DNA of 7,640 nt from JBFGWM01 sp041588495 (GCA_041588495.1 JBFGWM010000135.1:1-7640); one strand, 5' to 3'. Counted from the first letter of the stretch, positions 1 through 7,254 are shown. The notes: generated from the letters alone by a model not told the origin. Made by a program: numbers and translations.

Positions 1-419
1 AGTTCGTCCGGGTCAACGATGCGGTTCGTGTTCAGGAAGCTGTTGATCACGTCCAGCGGGATCGCCGGAATGGCCTGGTCGAGGGGAATCGCCCGGGCCT
101 GGGGACTGAGCTTCACGGTGCCCCCGGTTCCGCGCTGCAGGCTGAGCATGGGCCGCCCGTCCTTCCAGATGAGGCGCAGGCGATCACCCGGATAGATCAG
201 GTGCGGATTGGCAACCTGCGGATTCACGTGCCAGATTTCCGGCCAGTACCACGGCTTCTCGAGGAACTTTGCAGAGATGTCCCAGAGCGTGTCGCCCCGT
301 TGCACGACGTACTCATCCGGATGATCCGCGCGCAACGCCACGTCCCCGGCGATGGTCCATGCACTGCAACAGGCGAAAATGAACGATACCGGCAGCAGCC
401 AGGAACGTAATTTTCTCAT
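1..419 (-). CDS. tsaP: LysM-domain secreted protein, TsaP-like (N-terminal part; cut by window start)
   Basis: The gene starts with ATG at 419 and runs off the window, leaving 139 complete codons and no stop. Residues 1-24 form a signal peptide: basic MRKLR, a hydrophobic core, and possible cleavage after TIA. Cys17 after IFA is only a poor lipobox. Residues 37-84 are one LysM domain (YVVQRGDTLWDIS to IYPGDRLRLI), which binds peptidoglycan. An AAAGG ribosome site lies 10 nt upstream of the ATG. The missing C-terminal part should carry a FlgT-like region if this is TsaP. In Pseudomonas aeruginosa the LysM gene at this position beside def (PA0020) encodes TsaP, which ties the type IV pilus secretin PilQ to the cell wall. 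I infer the same role here from domain and position. In a genome without type IV pili it would be only a LysM protein. LysM identity is near certain and TsaP is probable. Confidence 0.85.
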   Translation of the reverse strand, partial: MRKLRSWLLPVSFIFACCSAWTIAGDVALRADHPDEYVVQRGDTLWDISAKFLEKPWYWPEIWHVNPQVANPHLIYPGDRLRLIWKDGRPMLSLQRGTGGTVKLSPQARAIPLDQAIPAIPLDVINSFLNTNRIVDPDE

Positions 420-574
420 GACCCAATTACCTTTATAATTGTCCAAAGAATGTGCGGAGCGGAACACGCTGGCACCGGCCCCGGAAGCCTGTGGTTGCAG
501 CGTACTATATTCTGGTTCCTCATAATCTTAGCAACAACTTTTAGTTTTCGACACAAACTCCCGGGAATTCGCCC
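420..574. promoter_or_regulatory. Divergent intergenic region between the tsaP-like gene and def
   Basis: This 155-bp gap separates two genes transcribed away from each other, so it should hold both promoters. The stretch from about 503 to 560 is clearly richer in A and T than the surrounding genes. For def, I see TTGCAG (495-500) and CATAAT (521-526), but their 20-bp spacing is too long for a good sigma-70 promoter. The def start is preceded by GGGAA (563-567), a modest ribosome site 7 nt from the ATG. No operator or riboswitch is evident. Confidence 0.6.
504..534 (-). promoter_or_regulatory. Candidate sigma-70 promoter for the tsaP-like gene
   Basis: On the minus strand, TTGCTA (534-529) and TATAGT (509-504, five of six consensus bases) are separated by 19 bp. 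Transcription would start near 497 and give a leader of about 78 nt before the ATG at 419. The -10 box is good, but the spacing is longer than the preferred 17 bp, so this is only a candidate. Confidence 0.35.
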
Positions 575-1084
575 ATGGCCCTGCTGACAATCCTCGAATA
601 TCCAGATCCCCGGCTGCGCACCAAGGCGCTGCCCGTAGAAACCGTGGACGATGAAATCCGGGGGCTGGCGAAGGATATGCTGGAGACGATGTACGCCGCG
701 CCCGGCATCGGACTGGCCGCCACGCAGGTGAACGTACACCGCCGCATGCTGGTCTGCGATGTTTCCGAGGATAAGGACCAGCCACTGGTGCTGATCAACC
801 CCCAGATCTTCGAGCGCGACGGCGTGGTGGAGATGCAGGAGGGCTGTCTCTCCGTTCCGGGTGAATACGAGAACGTCAAGCGCGCCGAACACATCCGGGT
901 GCGCGCGCTGGACACCGAGGGCAACAGCTTCGAAATGGAGGCGACGGGGCTGCTGGCGGTGTGTATCCAGCATGAAATCGACCACCTGGACGGCAAGCTG
1001 TTCGTCGATTACATCTCCTCGCTGAAACGGCAACGTATCCGCAAGCGTCTCGAAAAGCAGCACCGCATGCAGGCATCGGCCTGA
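575..1084 (+). CDS. def: Peptide deformylase
   Basis: This 169-residue protein is the usual length for bacterial type 1 deformylase. It removes the formyl group from the N-terminal methionine of nascent proteins in the cytoplasm, using a metal ion (normally Fe2+). All three family motifs are present and intact: GIGLAATQ (44-51), EGCLS (89-93) with metal ligand Cys91, and HEIDH (133-137) with ligands His133 and His137 and catalytic Glu134. These line up one residue off E. coli Gln50, Cys90, His132, Glu133 and His136. The ATG at 575 is chosen because MALLTILEYPDPRLR matches the conserved N terminus directly. The basic C-terminal tail (from about 150) fits the ribosome-binding helix known in E. 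coli. It is the first gene of a probable operon with fmt, whose product makes the substrate group. Confidence 0.98.
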   Translation: MALLTILEYPDPRLRTKALPVETVDDEIRGLAKDMLETMYAAPGIGLAATQVNVHRRMLVCDVSEDKDQPLVLINPQIFERDGVVEMQEGCLSVPGEYENVKRAEHIRVRALDTEGNSFEMEATGLLAVCIQHEIDHLDGKLFVDYISSLKRQRIRKRLEKQHRMQASA

Positions 1085-1089
1085 GTGCC

Positions 1090-1104
1090 GCCCGCGCAGC
1101 GGGC
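1090..1104 (+). other. Perfect stem-loop in the def-fmt gap
   Basis: The sequence GCCCGCGCAGCGGGC forms a 6-bp all-GC stem with a 3-nt GCA loop, starting 6 nt after the def stop. It is followed by A and C residues rather than a run of T, so it is not a standard intrinsic terminator. It could be an mRNA-stabilising hairpin, a pausing element or a chance GC-rich palindrome. Confidence 0.4.
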
Positions 1105-1147
1105 AAAACCCCGATCCAAAAATCTCCCCCAAGGCGGTTCAGTACCC

Positions 1148-2101
1148 ATGTCCCAGGATGGTCTGCGCGTCATTTTTGCCGGCACCCCCGAGTTCGCCGC
1201 GTGCAGCCTGGCCGCCGTGCTGGCCAGCCGGCACCCGGTCGTGGCCGTCTTCACCCAGCCGGACCGGCCCCGTGGCAGGGGACGGCGCCTGCAGGGCTCC
1301 CCCGTCAAACAGCTGGCGACTGAAAATGACATCCCGGTACACCAGCCGGAGAAGCTGGACGTCGCGGCAGTGGACGCCATGCGCGGCTACCGGGCTGACC
1401 TCCTGGTGGTGGTCGCCTACGGACTGATCCTGCCGGCATCGGCGCTCGAATCCTGCCGCCTCGGTGCCGTGAACGTCCACGCATCCCTGCTTCCGCGCTG
1501 GCGTGGCGCCGCGCCGATCCAGCGCGCAATACAGGCCGGTGATACCGTCACCGGCATCACCATCATGGCCATGGACGAGGGGCTGGACACCGGCGCCATG
1601 CTTGCGCGTTGCGAGCGCACCATCCGGCCGACCGATACGGGAGGATCGCTGCACGATCTCCTTGCCCGCGACGGCGCGGAACTGCTGGTGAGGTGCCTCG
1701 ACCAGTTCGCGACCGGTAGCGCACTGCCGGATGGCGAGGCCCAGGATCCCGGCAAGGCCACCTACGCACGCAAGCTCGACAAGGGCGAGGCGGCAATCGA
1801 CTGGAGCCTTGATGCGCCGGCCATCGAGCGCACTGTGCGCGCCTTCAATCCGTGGCCGGTGGCCACTGCAAGGGCGGGCGGCGAGGTGGTTCGTATTTTT
1901 TCCGCCGAGGCGCTCCCCCTGGATCAGGAGGCAGAGCCGGGCAGCCTGGTGACCGCGGATTCACGCAACCTCGTCGTGGCCTGCGGAAAAGGCGCGCTCT
2001 CCGTACTGGAACTGCAGTTTCCCGGCGGACGGCCGATGGCCGTGGCCGATGCCATGAACAGCCGCCTGGAACCGCTACGGGAACTCGGGCGCCTTGACTG
2101 A
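1148..2101 (+). CDS. fmt: Methionyl-tRNA formyltransferase
   Basis: This 317-residue protein transfers a formyl group from 10-formyltetrahydrofolate to Met-tRNA(fMet) for translation initiation. The N-terminal formyltransferase domain (about 6-190) starts with RVIFAGTPEFA. It carries the tRNA-contacting loop QPDRPRGRGRR (38-48), catalytic Asn109 and His111 in NVHASLLPRWRGAAPIQ, and Asp147 in MDEGLDTG. These correspond to E. coli Asn106, His108 and Asp144. The C-terminal domain (about 205-310) begins with TYARKLDKGEAAIDW and is the tRNA-binding beta-barrel. The frame is open back to a GTG at 1085. I chose the ATG at 1148 because the homology begins right after it, the length is then typical, and AAGGCGG (1131-1137) gives a ribosome site 10 nt upstream. 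Its last codons overlap the start of rsmB. Confidence 0.98.
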   Translation: MSQDGLRVIFAGTPEFAACSLAAVLASRHPVVAVFTQPDRPRGRGRRLQGSPVKQLATENDIPVHQPEKLDVAAVDAMRGYRADLLVVVAYGLILPASALESCRLGAVNVHASLLPRWRGAAPIQRAIQAGDTVTGITIMAMDEGLDTGAMLARCERTIRPTDTGGSLHDLLARDGAELLVRCLDQFATGSALPDGEAQDPGKATYARKLDKGEAAIDWSLDAPAIERTVRAFNPWPVATARAGGEVVRIFSAEALPLDQEAEPGSLVTADSRNLVVACGKGALSVLELQFPGGRPMAVADAMNSRLEPLRELGRLD

Positions 2102-3401
2102 CACCGCCCGCGACCGCCTGCAACCGCGGATGGCGGCGGTCCGCTGCATTTCCGCGGTGCTTGGCGGCCGCTCACTGGGAGAGGTTCTTGAACCAGCGCT
2201 CGCCCAGGTCGATAACGGCGAACGGGGATTTGCCCAGGACCTTTGCCTCGGAACCCTGCGCGCGCAACCGCGCCTCGAGTGGATACTCGGCAAACTGCTG
2301 CAGCGTCCGCTGCGACGGCGCGACCGGGATGTGCGCGCCCTGCTGCTGGCGGGGCTCTACCAGCTGGAACATGGGCGCACCCCGGGAAACATCGTGGTCT
2401 CCGAAAGTGTCGACTGCGCGCGTCGGCTCGGCCGCGGACATTACGCGGGGCTGGCCAACGCGGTGCTGCGCGGGTTCCAGCGGCGCGGCGCGGAAATCTC
2501 CGGCTCCGGGCTACCCGACACCGCGGTGTACGCGCTTCCGGACTGGCTTCTCACCGCCCTGCGCGAGGCCTGGCCCGGGCGCTGGCGTGACGTTGCGGAA
2601 AGCCTCAACCGCCAGGCGCCACTGACCCTGCGCGTGAACCTGCGGCGCACGGACCGCGACGCCTACCTGGCCGCGCTCGCCGCGCAGGGCCACGAAGGAA
2701 GGCCCGGCACGCTTTCCGCGGCCGCCATCCACCTGGCGCGCTCAACGCCGGTCACCGCGCTGCCCGGTTTTCGCGAGGGCCTGGTCAGCGTGCAGGACGA
2801 GGGCGCGCAGCTGGCCGCGTCGCTGCTCGCCCCGGAAGCCGGGGAAAGAATCCTCGACGCCTGTGCCGCACCCGGCGGCAAATCGGCCCACATTCTGGAA
2901 ATGGCCGATGTCGCCCTCACCGCCGTGGACAACAGCGCGCCGCGCATGGCGCGGGTGGCCGAAAACCTGCAACGGCTCGACCTGCAGGCGCAGACCCACG
3001 TTGCCGACGCGGCAGACCCCGGTGCCTGGTGGGACGGCAAACCGTTTCAGCGTATCCTGCTCGACGCTCCGTGCTCGGCAAGCGGCGTCATCCGCCGGCA
3101 CCCCGACATCAAGTTGTTGCGACGGGCCTCGGACATCCCCGCCCTGGCGGCGGCCCAGCGCGGGCTGCTGGAGGCCCTCTGGCCTACACTTGCAGCGGGG
3201 GGGCGGCTGCTCTATGCCACCTGCTCCCTGCTGCCCGCCGAGAATGAAGACGTGCTGGCAAGCTTCCTGCGTACCCGCAGTGACGCGCGCCACCGGCCAC
3301 TGGAAGCGGAGTGGGGCGAAGCGCGTTCTCTCGGGCGGCAACTGCTGCCGGAAGACAATGGTCACGACGGTTTCTACTATGCCTGTCTCGAAAAAAGCTG
3401 A
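2094..3401 (+). CDS. rsmB: 16S rRNA (cytosine-967-C5)-methyltransferase RsmB
   Basis: This 435-residue enzyme uses S-adenosylmethionine to methylate C967 of 16S rRNA, and its length is normal. Residues 10 to about 135 are the NusB-like RNA-binding domain (RMAAVRCISAVL, GFAQDLCLGTLR, ANAVLRGFQRR). The catalytic domain follows: VQDEGAQLAA (233-242), the SAM-binding DACAAPGGK (255-263), motif IV DAPCSASG with Cys327, and motif VI ATCSLLPAENE with Cys377, the expected catalytic nucleophile. The end, GHDGFYYACLEK, is typical of the family. The proposed start is a TTG at 2094 inside the last codons of fmt, giving an 8-base overlap that suggests translational coupling. GGGAA (2079-2083) lies 10 nt upstream. 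An in-frame ATG at 2130 (residue 13) would drop part of the first conserved helix, so I consider it less likely. Function is certain and the start fairly certain. Confidence 0.96.
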   Translation: MTDTARDRLQPRMAAVRCISAVLGGRSLGEVLEPALAQVDNGERGFAQDLCLGTLRAQPRLEWILGKLLQRPLRRRDRDVRALLLAGLYQLEHGRTPGNIVVSESVDCARRLGRGHYAGLANAVLRGFQRRGAEISGSGLPDTAVYALPDWLLTALREAWPGRWRDVAESLNRQAPLTLRVNLRRTDRDAYLAALAAQGHEGRPGTLSAAAIHLARSTPVTALPGFREGLVSVQDEGAQLAASLLAPEAGERILDACAAPGGKSAHILEMADVALTAVDNSAPRMARVAENLQRLDLQAQTHVADAADPGAWWDGKPFQRILLDAPCSASGVIRRHPDIKLLRRASDIPALAAAQRGLLEALWPTLAAGGRLLYATCSLLPAENEDVLASFLRTRSDARHRPLEAEWGEARSLGRQLLPEDNGHDGFYYACLEKS

Positions 3402-3419
3402 GGCCAACCGGACAACGGG

Positions 3420-4796
3420 ATGAACATTATTATCCTTGGGGCCGGACAGGTCGGGGCGAGCCTCGCGGAGCACCTCGCCCGCGAGGAGGAGAACAAGATC
3501 ACCGTCGTCGACCACGACGGGCGCCGCCTGCGGGAACTGGCGGACCGCCTCGACATCGGCACCGTCACCGGTCACGGATCCTATCCGGGCGTATTGAGGC
3601 AGGCCGGCGCCGAGGATGCCGACATGATCATCGCCGTGACCCCGAGCGACGAGGTGAACATGGTCGCCTGCCAGGTCGGCTACACCCTGTTCCGCACCCC
3701 CACCAAGATCGCCCGGGTTCGCGCGACGGCCTACATGAGTCGCACCGGCCTGTTCTGCAACGAAGCACTTCCCATCGACGTGCTGATCAGCCCGGAGCAG
3801 ATCGTCACGAACTATATTCGACGGCTCATCGAGCACCCGGGCGCGCTGCAGGTTCTCGACTTCTCCGACGGCAAGGCCCAGCTGGTCGCGGTGAAGGCGT
3901 ATTACGGCGGGCCGCTGGTGGGCCAGGAACTGCGTTACCTGCGCCAGCACATGCCCACCGTGGAGACCCGGGTGGCCGCGATCTTCCGCCGCGACCGGCC
4001 CATCATTCCCCACGGGTCCACGGTGATCGAGGCCGACGACGAGGTGTTCTTCATCGCCGCCCGCAACCATATCCGCGCGGTGATGAGCGAGCTCCGCCGT
4101 CTCGAGCAGGCCTACCGGCGCATCATCATCGCCGGTGGCGGCAACATCGGAGAGCGTCTCGCGGATGCGCTGGAGGATCGCTACCAGGTGAAGATCATCG
4201 AGCGCGACATCGCTCGCTGCCACCAGTTGTCCGAGCGCCTCGACCACGCCATCGTGCTGCAGGGCGATGCGTCCAACCAGGAACTGCTGCTGGAAGAGAA
4301 CATCGAGGACGCCGACGTGTTCTGCGCGGTCACCAACCACGACGAGTCCAACATCATGTCGTCGATGCTGGCCAAGCGCCTTGGCGCCCGCAAGGTGATG
4401 GCACTGATCAACAACGCCGCGTACGTCGACCTGGTACAGGGCGGCGAAATCGACATCGCCATCTCGCCCCAGCAAACCACCATCGGCTCCCTGCTGACCC
4501 ACGTTCGACGCGGCGACGTGGTCAACGTGCACTCCCTGCGGCGTGGCGCAGCCGAAGCCATCGAGGCGATTGCCCACGGCGACGACCGCTCGTCGCAGGT
4601 GGTGGGCCGCGCCATCAGCGACATCGAACTCCCGGAGGGCACCACCATCGGCGCCATCGTGCGCAAAGACGAGGTGATCATCGCCGAGGACAACGTGGTG
4701 GTCGAACCGGACGACCACGTGATCCTGTTCGTGGTCGACAAGAAGCGGATCCCCGACGTGGAACAGATCTTCCAGGTCGGCGTGACCTTCCTCTGA
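3420..4796 (+). CDS. trkA: Trk potassium uptake system, cytoplasmic NAD-binding regulatory subunit TrkA
   Basis: This 458-residue protein equals E. coli TrkA in length and aligns with it end to end. It is a cytoplasmic ring-forming subunit that binds NAD(H) and other nucleotides and gates the TrkH channel. It contains two tandem RCK units. The first has a Rossmann loop GAGQVG (7-12) with acidic Asp31 closing the second strand. The second has GGGNIG (239-244) with Glu261 in the same role. Each is followed by a TrkA_C domain (about 142-228 and 367-455). Conserved blocks include SDEVNMVACQVGY (76-88), AYYGGPLVG (160-168), VDLVQGGEIDIAISPQQ (336-352) and SLRRGAAEAIEA (372-383). It begins 19 nt after the rsmB stop codon, with weak CCGGA (3408-3412) as ribosome site. 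Its partner gene trkH follows directly, as expected for a co-expressed complex. Confidence 0.98.
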   Translation: MNIIILGAGQVGASLAEHLAREEENKITVVDHDGRRLRELADRLDIGTVTGHGSYPGVLRQAGAEDADMIIAVTPSDEVNMVACQVGYTLFRTPTKIARVRATAYMSRTGLFCNEALPIDVLISPEQIVTNYIRRLIEHPGALQVLDFSDGKAQLVAVKAYYGGPLVGQELRYLRQHMPTVETRVAAIFRRDRPIIPHGSTVIEADDEVFFIAARNHIRAVMSELRRLEQAYRRIIIAGGGNIGERLADALEDRYQVKIIERDIARCHQLSERLDHAIVLQGDASNQELLLEENIEDADVFCAVTNHDESNIMSSMLAKRLGARKVMALINNAAYVDLVQGGEIDIAISPQQTTIGSLLTHVRRGDVVNVHSLRRGAAEAIEAIAHGDDRSSQVVGRAISDIELPEGTTIGAIVRKDEVIIAEDNVVVEPDDHVILFVVDKKRIPDVEQIFQVGVTFL

Positions 4797-4814
4797 CGCG
4801 GGGCATACCGGCAG

Positions 4815-6263
4815 ATGAGCTTTCGCGTGGTCCTGCGGGTACTCGGCGTGTTGCTGATGATTTTCAGCTTCACCATGATCCCGCCCAGCCTGGTCTCGGT
4901 CTGGTACTCGGACGGCGCCACCCAGGCATTCATCATCGCCTTCGTGCTGACCCTGCTCACCGGGTTATTCATCTGGTTTCCGGTGCACAACGTGCGCCAG
5001 GACCTGCGTACCCGCGATGGCTTCATCATCACCGTCGCTTTCTGGACGGTGCTCGGGGTATTCGGCGCCATTCCCCTGTACGTCGCGGAGTATCCCGGCC
5101 TGTCCCTGGTGGACGCCGTGTTCGAGTCGGTCTCCGGCCTGACCACCACCGGCGCCACGGTGATCACCGGGATCGACGACCTGCCACGCTCAATCCTGTT
5201 CTACCGGCAACAACTGCAATGGCTGGGCGGCATGGGCATCATCGTGCTGGCTGTGGCGATCCTGCCCATGCTGGGCATCGGCGGCATGCAGCTGTACCGC
5301 GCCGAGACGCCGGGGCCGATCAAGGACAGCAAGCTCACGCCGCGCATCAAGGAAACCGCGGCCACGCTCTGGTACATCTACCTGTGGCTGACGATCGCCT
5401 GCGCGGTGTGTTACTGGATCGCCGGGATGGACTGGTTCGACGCCATCGCCCACAGCTTCTCGACCATCGCCATCGGCGGCTTTTCCACCCACGACGCGAG
5501 CATCGGCTATTTCCAGAATCATGCCGTCGAGGCCGTGTGCATCCTGTTCATGGTCCTGAGCGGGATCAACTTCTCGCTGCACTTCACCGCGTGGCACTCG
5601 AAACGGGTCCGCACCTACATTGCGGACCCCGAGTTCCAGTTCTACATCGCCATGTTGTCGATTTCCTCGGTGATCACCGTGGGCATGCTGTACCAGACCC
5701 GCACCTACGACCTCGAGGATTCCTTCATGCAGGGGATTTTCGAAGTGGTCTCCATCGCCACCACAACCGGATTCGGAACCGCCGACTTTTCCGCCTGGCC
5801 GAGCTTCCTGCCGATCATGCTGTTCCTGGGCTCGTTCGTGGGCGCGTGCGCAGGCTCCACGGGTGGCGGCCTGAAGGTGATCCGGGTGCTGCTGATCTTC
5901 AAGCAGGGGGTGCGCGAACTCAAACGCCTGATCCACCCCAACGCCATCGTACCGGTCAAGGTCGGCCGCCAGATCATCAGCGACCGCGTGCTGGAATCGG
6001 TGTGGGGCCTGTTCTCGGCCTACGTGTTCATTTTCGTGGTGATGATGCTCGCGCTCATGGCGACAGGGCTCAATTTCATCACCGCGTTCTCGGCGGTGAG
6101 CGCCTGCATCAACAACCTCGGCCCCGGGCTCGGCGACGTCGCCGCCCACTACGGGGACATCGGCGCCAGCGCCAAGTGGATCCTGTGCTTCGCGATGCTG
6201 CTCGGCCGGCTCGAACTGTTCACCCTGCTGGTGTTGCTGATGCCCGCCTTCTGGCGCCGCTGA
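4815..6263 (+). CDS. trkH: Trk potassium uptake channel subunit TrkH
   Basis: This 482-residue inner-membrane protein is the K+ (and Rb+) translocating subunit that works with TrkA. The E. coli protein is 483 residues. It shows the four pseudo-repeats of the SKT family, each with a pore loop: SGLTTTGAT (107-115), STIAIGGFST (216-225), SIATTTGFGT (313-322) and CINNLGPGLG (431-440). The glycines of these loops form the selectivity filter. GSTGGGLKVIR (347-357) matches the intramembrane gating loop of the third repeat, and GRLELFT (464-470) carries the conserved Arg of the last helix. Hydrophobic spans alternate throughout, for example 8-25, 38-56, 70-90, 135-158 and 400-418. The ATG at 4815 follows trkA by 18 bp, and GGGG (4800-4803) may serve as ribosome site. 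No residue expected for function is missing. Confidence 0.98.
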   Translation: MSFRVVLRVLGVLLMIFSFTMIPPSLVSVWYSDGATQAFIIAFVLTLLTGLFIWFPVHNVRQDLRTRDGFIITVAFWTVLGVFGAIPLYVAEYPGLSLVDAVFESVSGLTTTGATVITGIDDLPRSILFYRQQLQWLGGMGIIVLAVAILPMLGIGGMQLYRAETPGPIKDSKLTPRIKETAATLWYIYLWLTIACAVCYWIAGMDWFDAIAHSFSTIAIGGFSTHDASIGYFQNHAVEAVCILFMVLSGINFSLHFTAWHSKRVRTYIADPEFQFYIAMLSISSVITVGMLYQTRTYDLEDSFMQGIFEVVSIATTTGFGTADFSAWPSFLPIMLFLGSFVGACAGSTGGGLKVIRVLLIFKQGVRELKRLIHPNAIVPVKVGRQIISDRVLESVWGLFSAYVFIFVVMMLALMATGLNFITAFSAVSACINNLGPGLGDVAAHYGDIGASAKWILCFAMLLGRLELFTLLVLLMPAFWRR

Positions 6264-6293
6264 TTCAGTAGACCTTCGGCTCCCCGGGCGGGC
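6242..6293. repeat. Inverted repeat enclosing the convergent trkH and acyltransferase stop codons
   Basis: GCCCGCC (6242-6248) and GGCGGGC (6287-6293) are perfect 7-bp inverted arms around a 38-nt interior that holds both stop codons. Inside lies one copy of the palindrome GGCGCC (6253-6258); a second copy (6291-6296) overlaps the right arm. No T-run follows on either strand, so it is not a standard bidirectional terminator. In such GC-rich DNA it may be chance. Confidence 0.25.
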
Positions 6294-7158
6294 GCCGTTT
6301 GAAACGCTTGTACTCCCACTGGTATTGCGCCGGCGCTTCCATGGCAACCCGTTCAACGGTGCGGTTGAGCGCGGTCACGGCGGTGACCAGGTCCGGTGAA
6401 TCGTAGCCGGGCTCGGGACGCCGGAAACGCACCTCGTAGCCCTGCGAACCCGGCAGCCGGATCACGTAGCCGCAGATCACCTCGGCCCCGGTTTCCGCGC
6501 GCATCAACGGAACCAGCTTGCTGCTCAGCGCCTGCACGCCGAAAAACGGTGCGTACACGCCGCTTTTCTCGCTGGGCTCCTGGTCGGGAAGAATGAAAAT
6601 GCAGCCGCCCTTGCGGGCCGCGTCATACAGGTACTCGACGCCCTCGCGGGTGGTGGGCACCAGTTCGATCCCGTGGCCAAGACCACTGCGCCGCTCGAGC
6701 ACGAAGCGATCCACCGCCTCCAGCTTGGGTGGCCTGTAGAGCGCGTAGCCATGATACTGGCTGCTGAAGTAATGATTGAGCAGCTCCCAGTTGCCGATGT
6801 GCGGAACGATCACGATGACGCCACGGGTATCGGCCATGCAGGCGTCCAGCAACTCGGCGTTGCGGACCGCCCGCACCAGGGCCAGGCTGCGCGCCTCCGG
6901 CCACATCCAGGCCATGCCGGTCTCCATCATCGCGCGCGCGGTTTCCACCAGGCTGTCCCGGGCCAGGCGCTCGCGTTCGGCCGCGGGCATGTCCGGCAGG
7001 CACAGGCGCAGATTGGTCTCGGTGACCTCGCGCATGCGGCTTCCACTGATCCACGCGATGCGCCCGATGAACCAGCCCAGCGCGTGCACGACGCGCAACG
7101 GGAAGAGGCCGAGCAGGCGGATAAAGCCGATGATGAGTGCGGACTTGAGTCCTTCCAC
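6265..7158 (-). CDS. Lipid A biosynthesis (LpxL/HtrB-family) lysophospholipid acyltransferase
   Basis: Read from the GTG at 7158, this is a 297-residue protein, close to the roughly 306 of E. coli LpxL. The family adds secondary acyl chains to lipid A precursors at the cytoplasmic face of the inner membrane, using acyl-ACP. One N-terminal hydrophobic segment (7-37) anchors it. The catalytic HX4(D/E) motif is HIGNWE (His120, Glu125). Other family blocks are TNLRLCLPDM (48-57), LPDQEPSEKSGVYAPFFG (190-207) and the C-terminal QYQWEYKRFKRRPPGEP (278-294). The frame is open back to a GTG at 7236, but those 26 extra residues are polar and unlike the family. AAGGA lies 11 nt before the GTG at 7158. 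P. aeruginosa also has an htrB (PA0011) near trkA. LpxL, LpxM and LpxP cannot be told apart here, nor can the chain added, so I give no symbol. Confidence 0.92.
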   Translation of the reverse strand: MEGLKSALIIGFIRLLGLFPLRVVHALGWFIGRIAWISGSRMREVTETNLRLCLPDMPAAERERLARDSLVETARAMMETGMAWMWPEARSLALVRAVRNAELLDACMADTRGVIVIVPHIGNWELLNHYFSSQYHGYALYRPPKLEAVDRFVLERRSGLGHGIELVPTTREGVEYLYDAARKGGCIFILPDQEPSEKSGVYAPFFGVQALSSKLVPLMRAETGAEVICGYVIRLPGSQGYEVRFRRPEPGYDSPDLVTAVTALNRTVERVAMEAPAQYQWEYKRFKRRPPGEPKVY

Positions 7159-7210
7159 GTACAGGGTTGTCCTTGAGCCGAGGCCATGTTGGCCGCTGTC
7201 CCGACAACCA

Positions 7211-7216
7211 ATTATG
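7211..7216 (-). promoter_or_regulatory. Possible -10 box of the acyltransferase gene
   Basis: CATAAT on the minus strand matches five of six -10 bases. It would start transcription near 7204, about 46 nt upstream of the GTG at 7158 and downstream of the alternative GTG at 7236, which would favour the shorter protein. No recognisable -35 box lies at 17 bp (the hexamer there is GCGGTG), so confidence is low. Confidence 0.25.
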
Positions 7217-7254
7217 GCGCATTCTCTGCGCGGCACCGCCCCCGGGAGTGGTTG

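Noticed and set aside
433..440. TATAAT on the plus strand (434-439) as a def -10 box.
   Set aside because: No -35 match lies 15-19 bp upstream, it is about 135 bp from the def start, and the sequence overlaps the ribosome site of the divergent tsaP-like gene.
416..1132. A 238-codon minus-strand open frame covering def in antisense.
   Set aside because: It lies opposite a fully motif-complete def, overlaps the divergent promoter gap, and has no domain-like pattern.
1085..1147. A 21-residue N-terminal extension of Fmt from the GTG at 1085.
   Set aside because: The extension is not family-like, it begins directly after the def stop without a ribosome site, and the ATG at 1148 has both a ribosome site and immediate homology.
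2742..4718. A 658-codon minus-strand open frame opposite rsmB and trkA.
   Set aside because: Its His-, Val-, Asp- and Gly-rich composition is the usual mirror image of a GC-biased coding strand, and it has no recognisable motif.
3311..6271. A 986-codon plus-strand open frame running across the end of rsmB and all of trkA and trkH in another register.
   Set aside because: Its product is extremely rich in Arg, His, Gly and Pro with no domain or hydrophobic pattern, while the overlapped frame encodes two textbook proteins. High GC content and strong third-position G/C bias remove stop codons in this register.
5190..6356. A 388-codon minus-strand open frame opposite trkH and overlapping the acyltransferase 3' end.
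   Set aside because: It is low-complexity, rich in His, Gln, Glu and Gly, has no motif, and is the antisense shadow of the trkH pore-forming frame.
7159..7236. A 26-residue N-terminal extension of the acyltransferase from the GTG at 7236.
   Set aside because: The residues are polar and Cys/Arg-rich ahead of a typical family start, and the only possible -10 box lies downstream of this codon.
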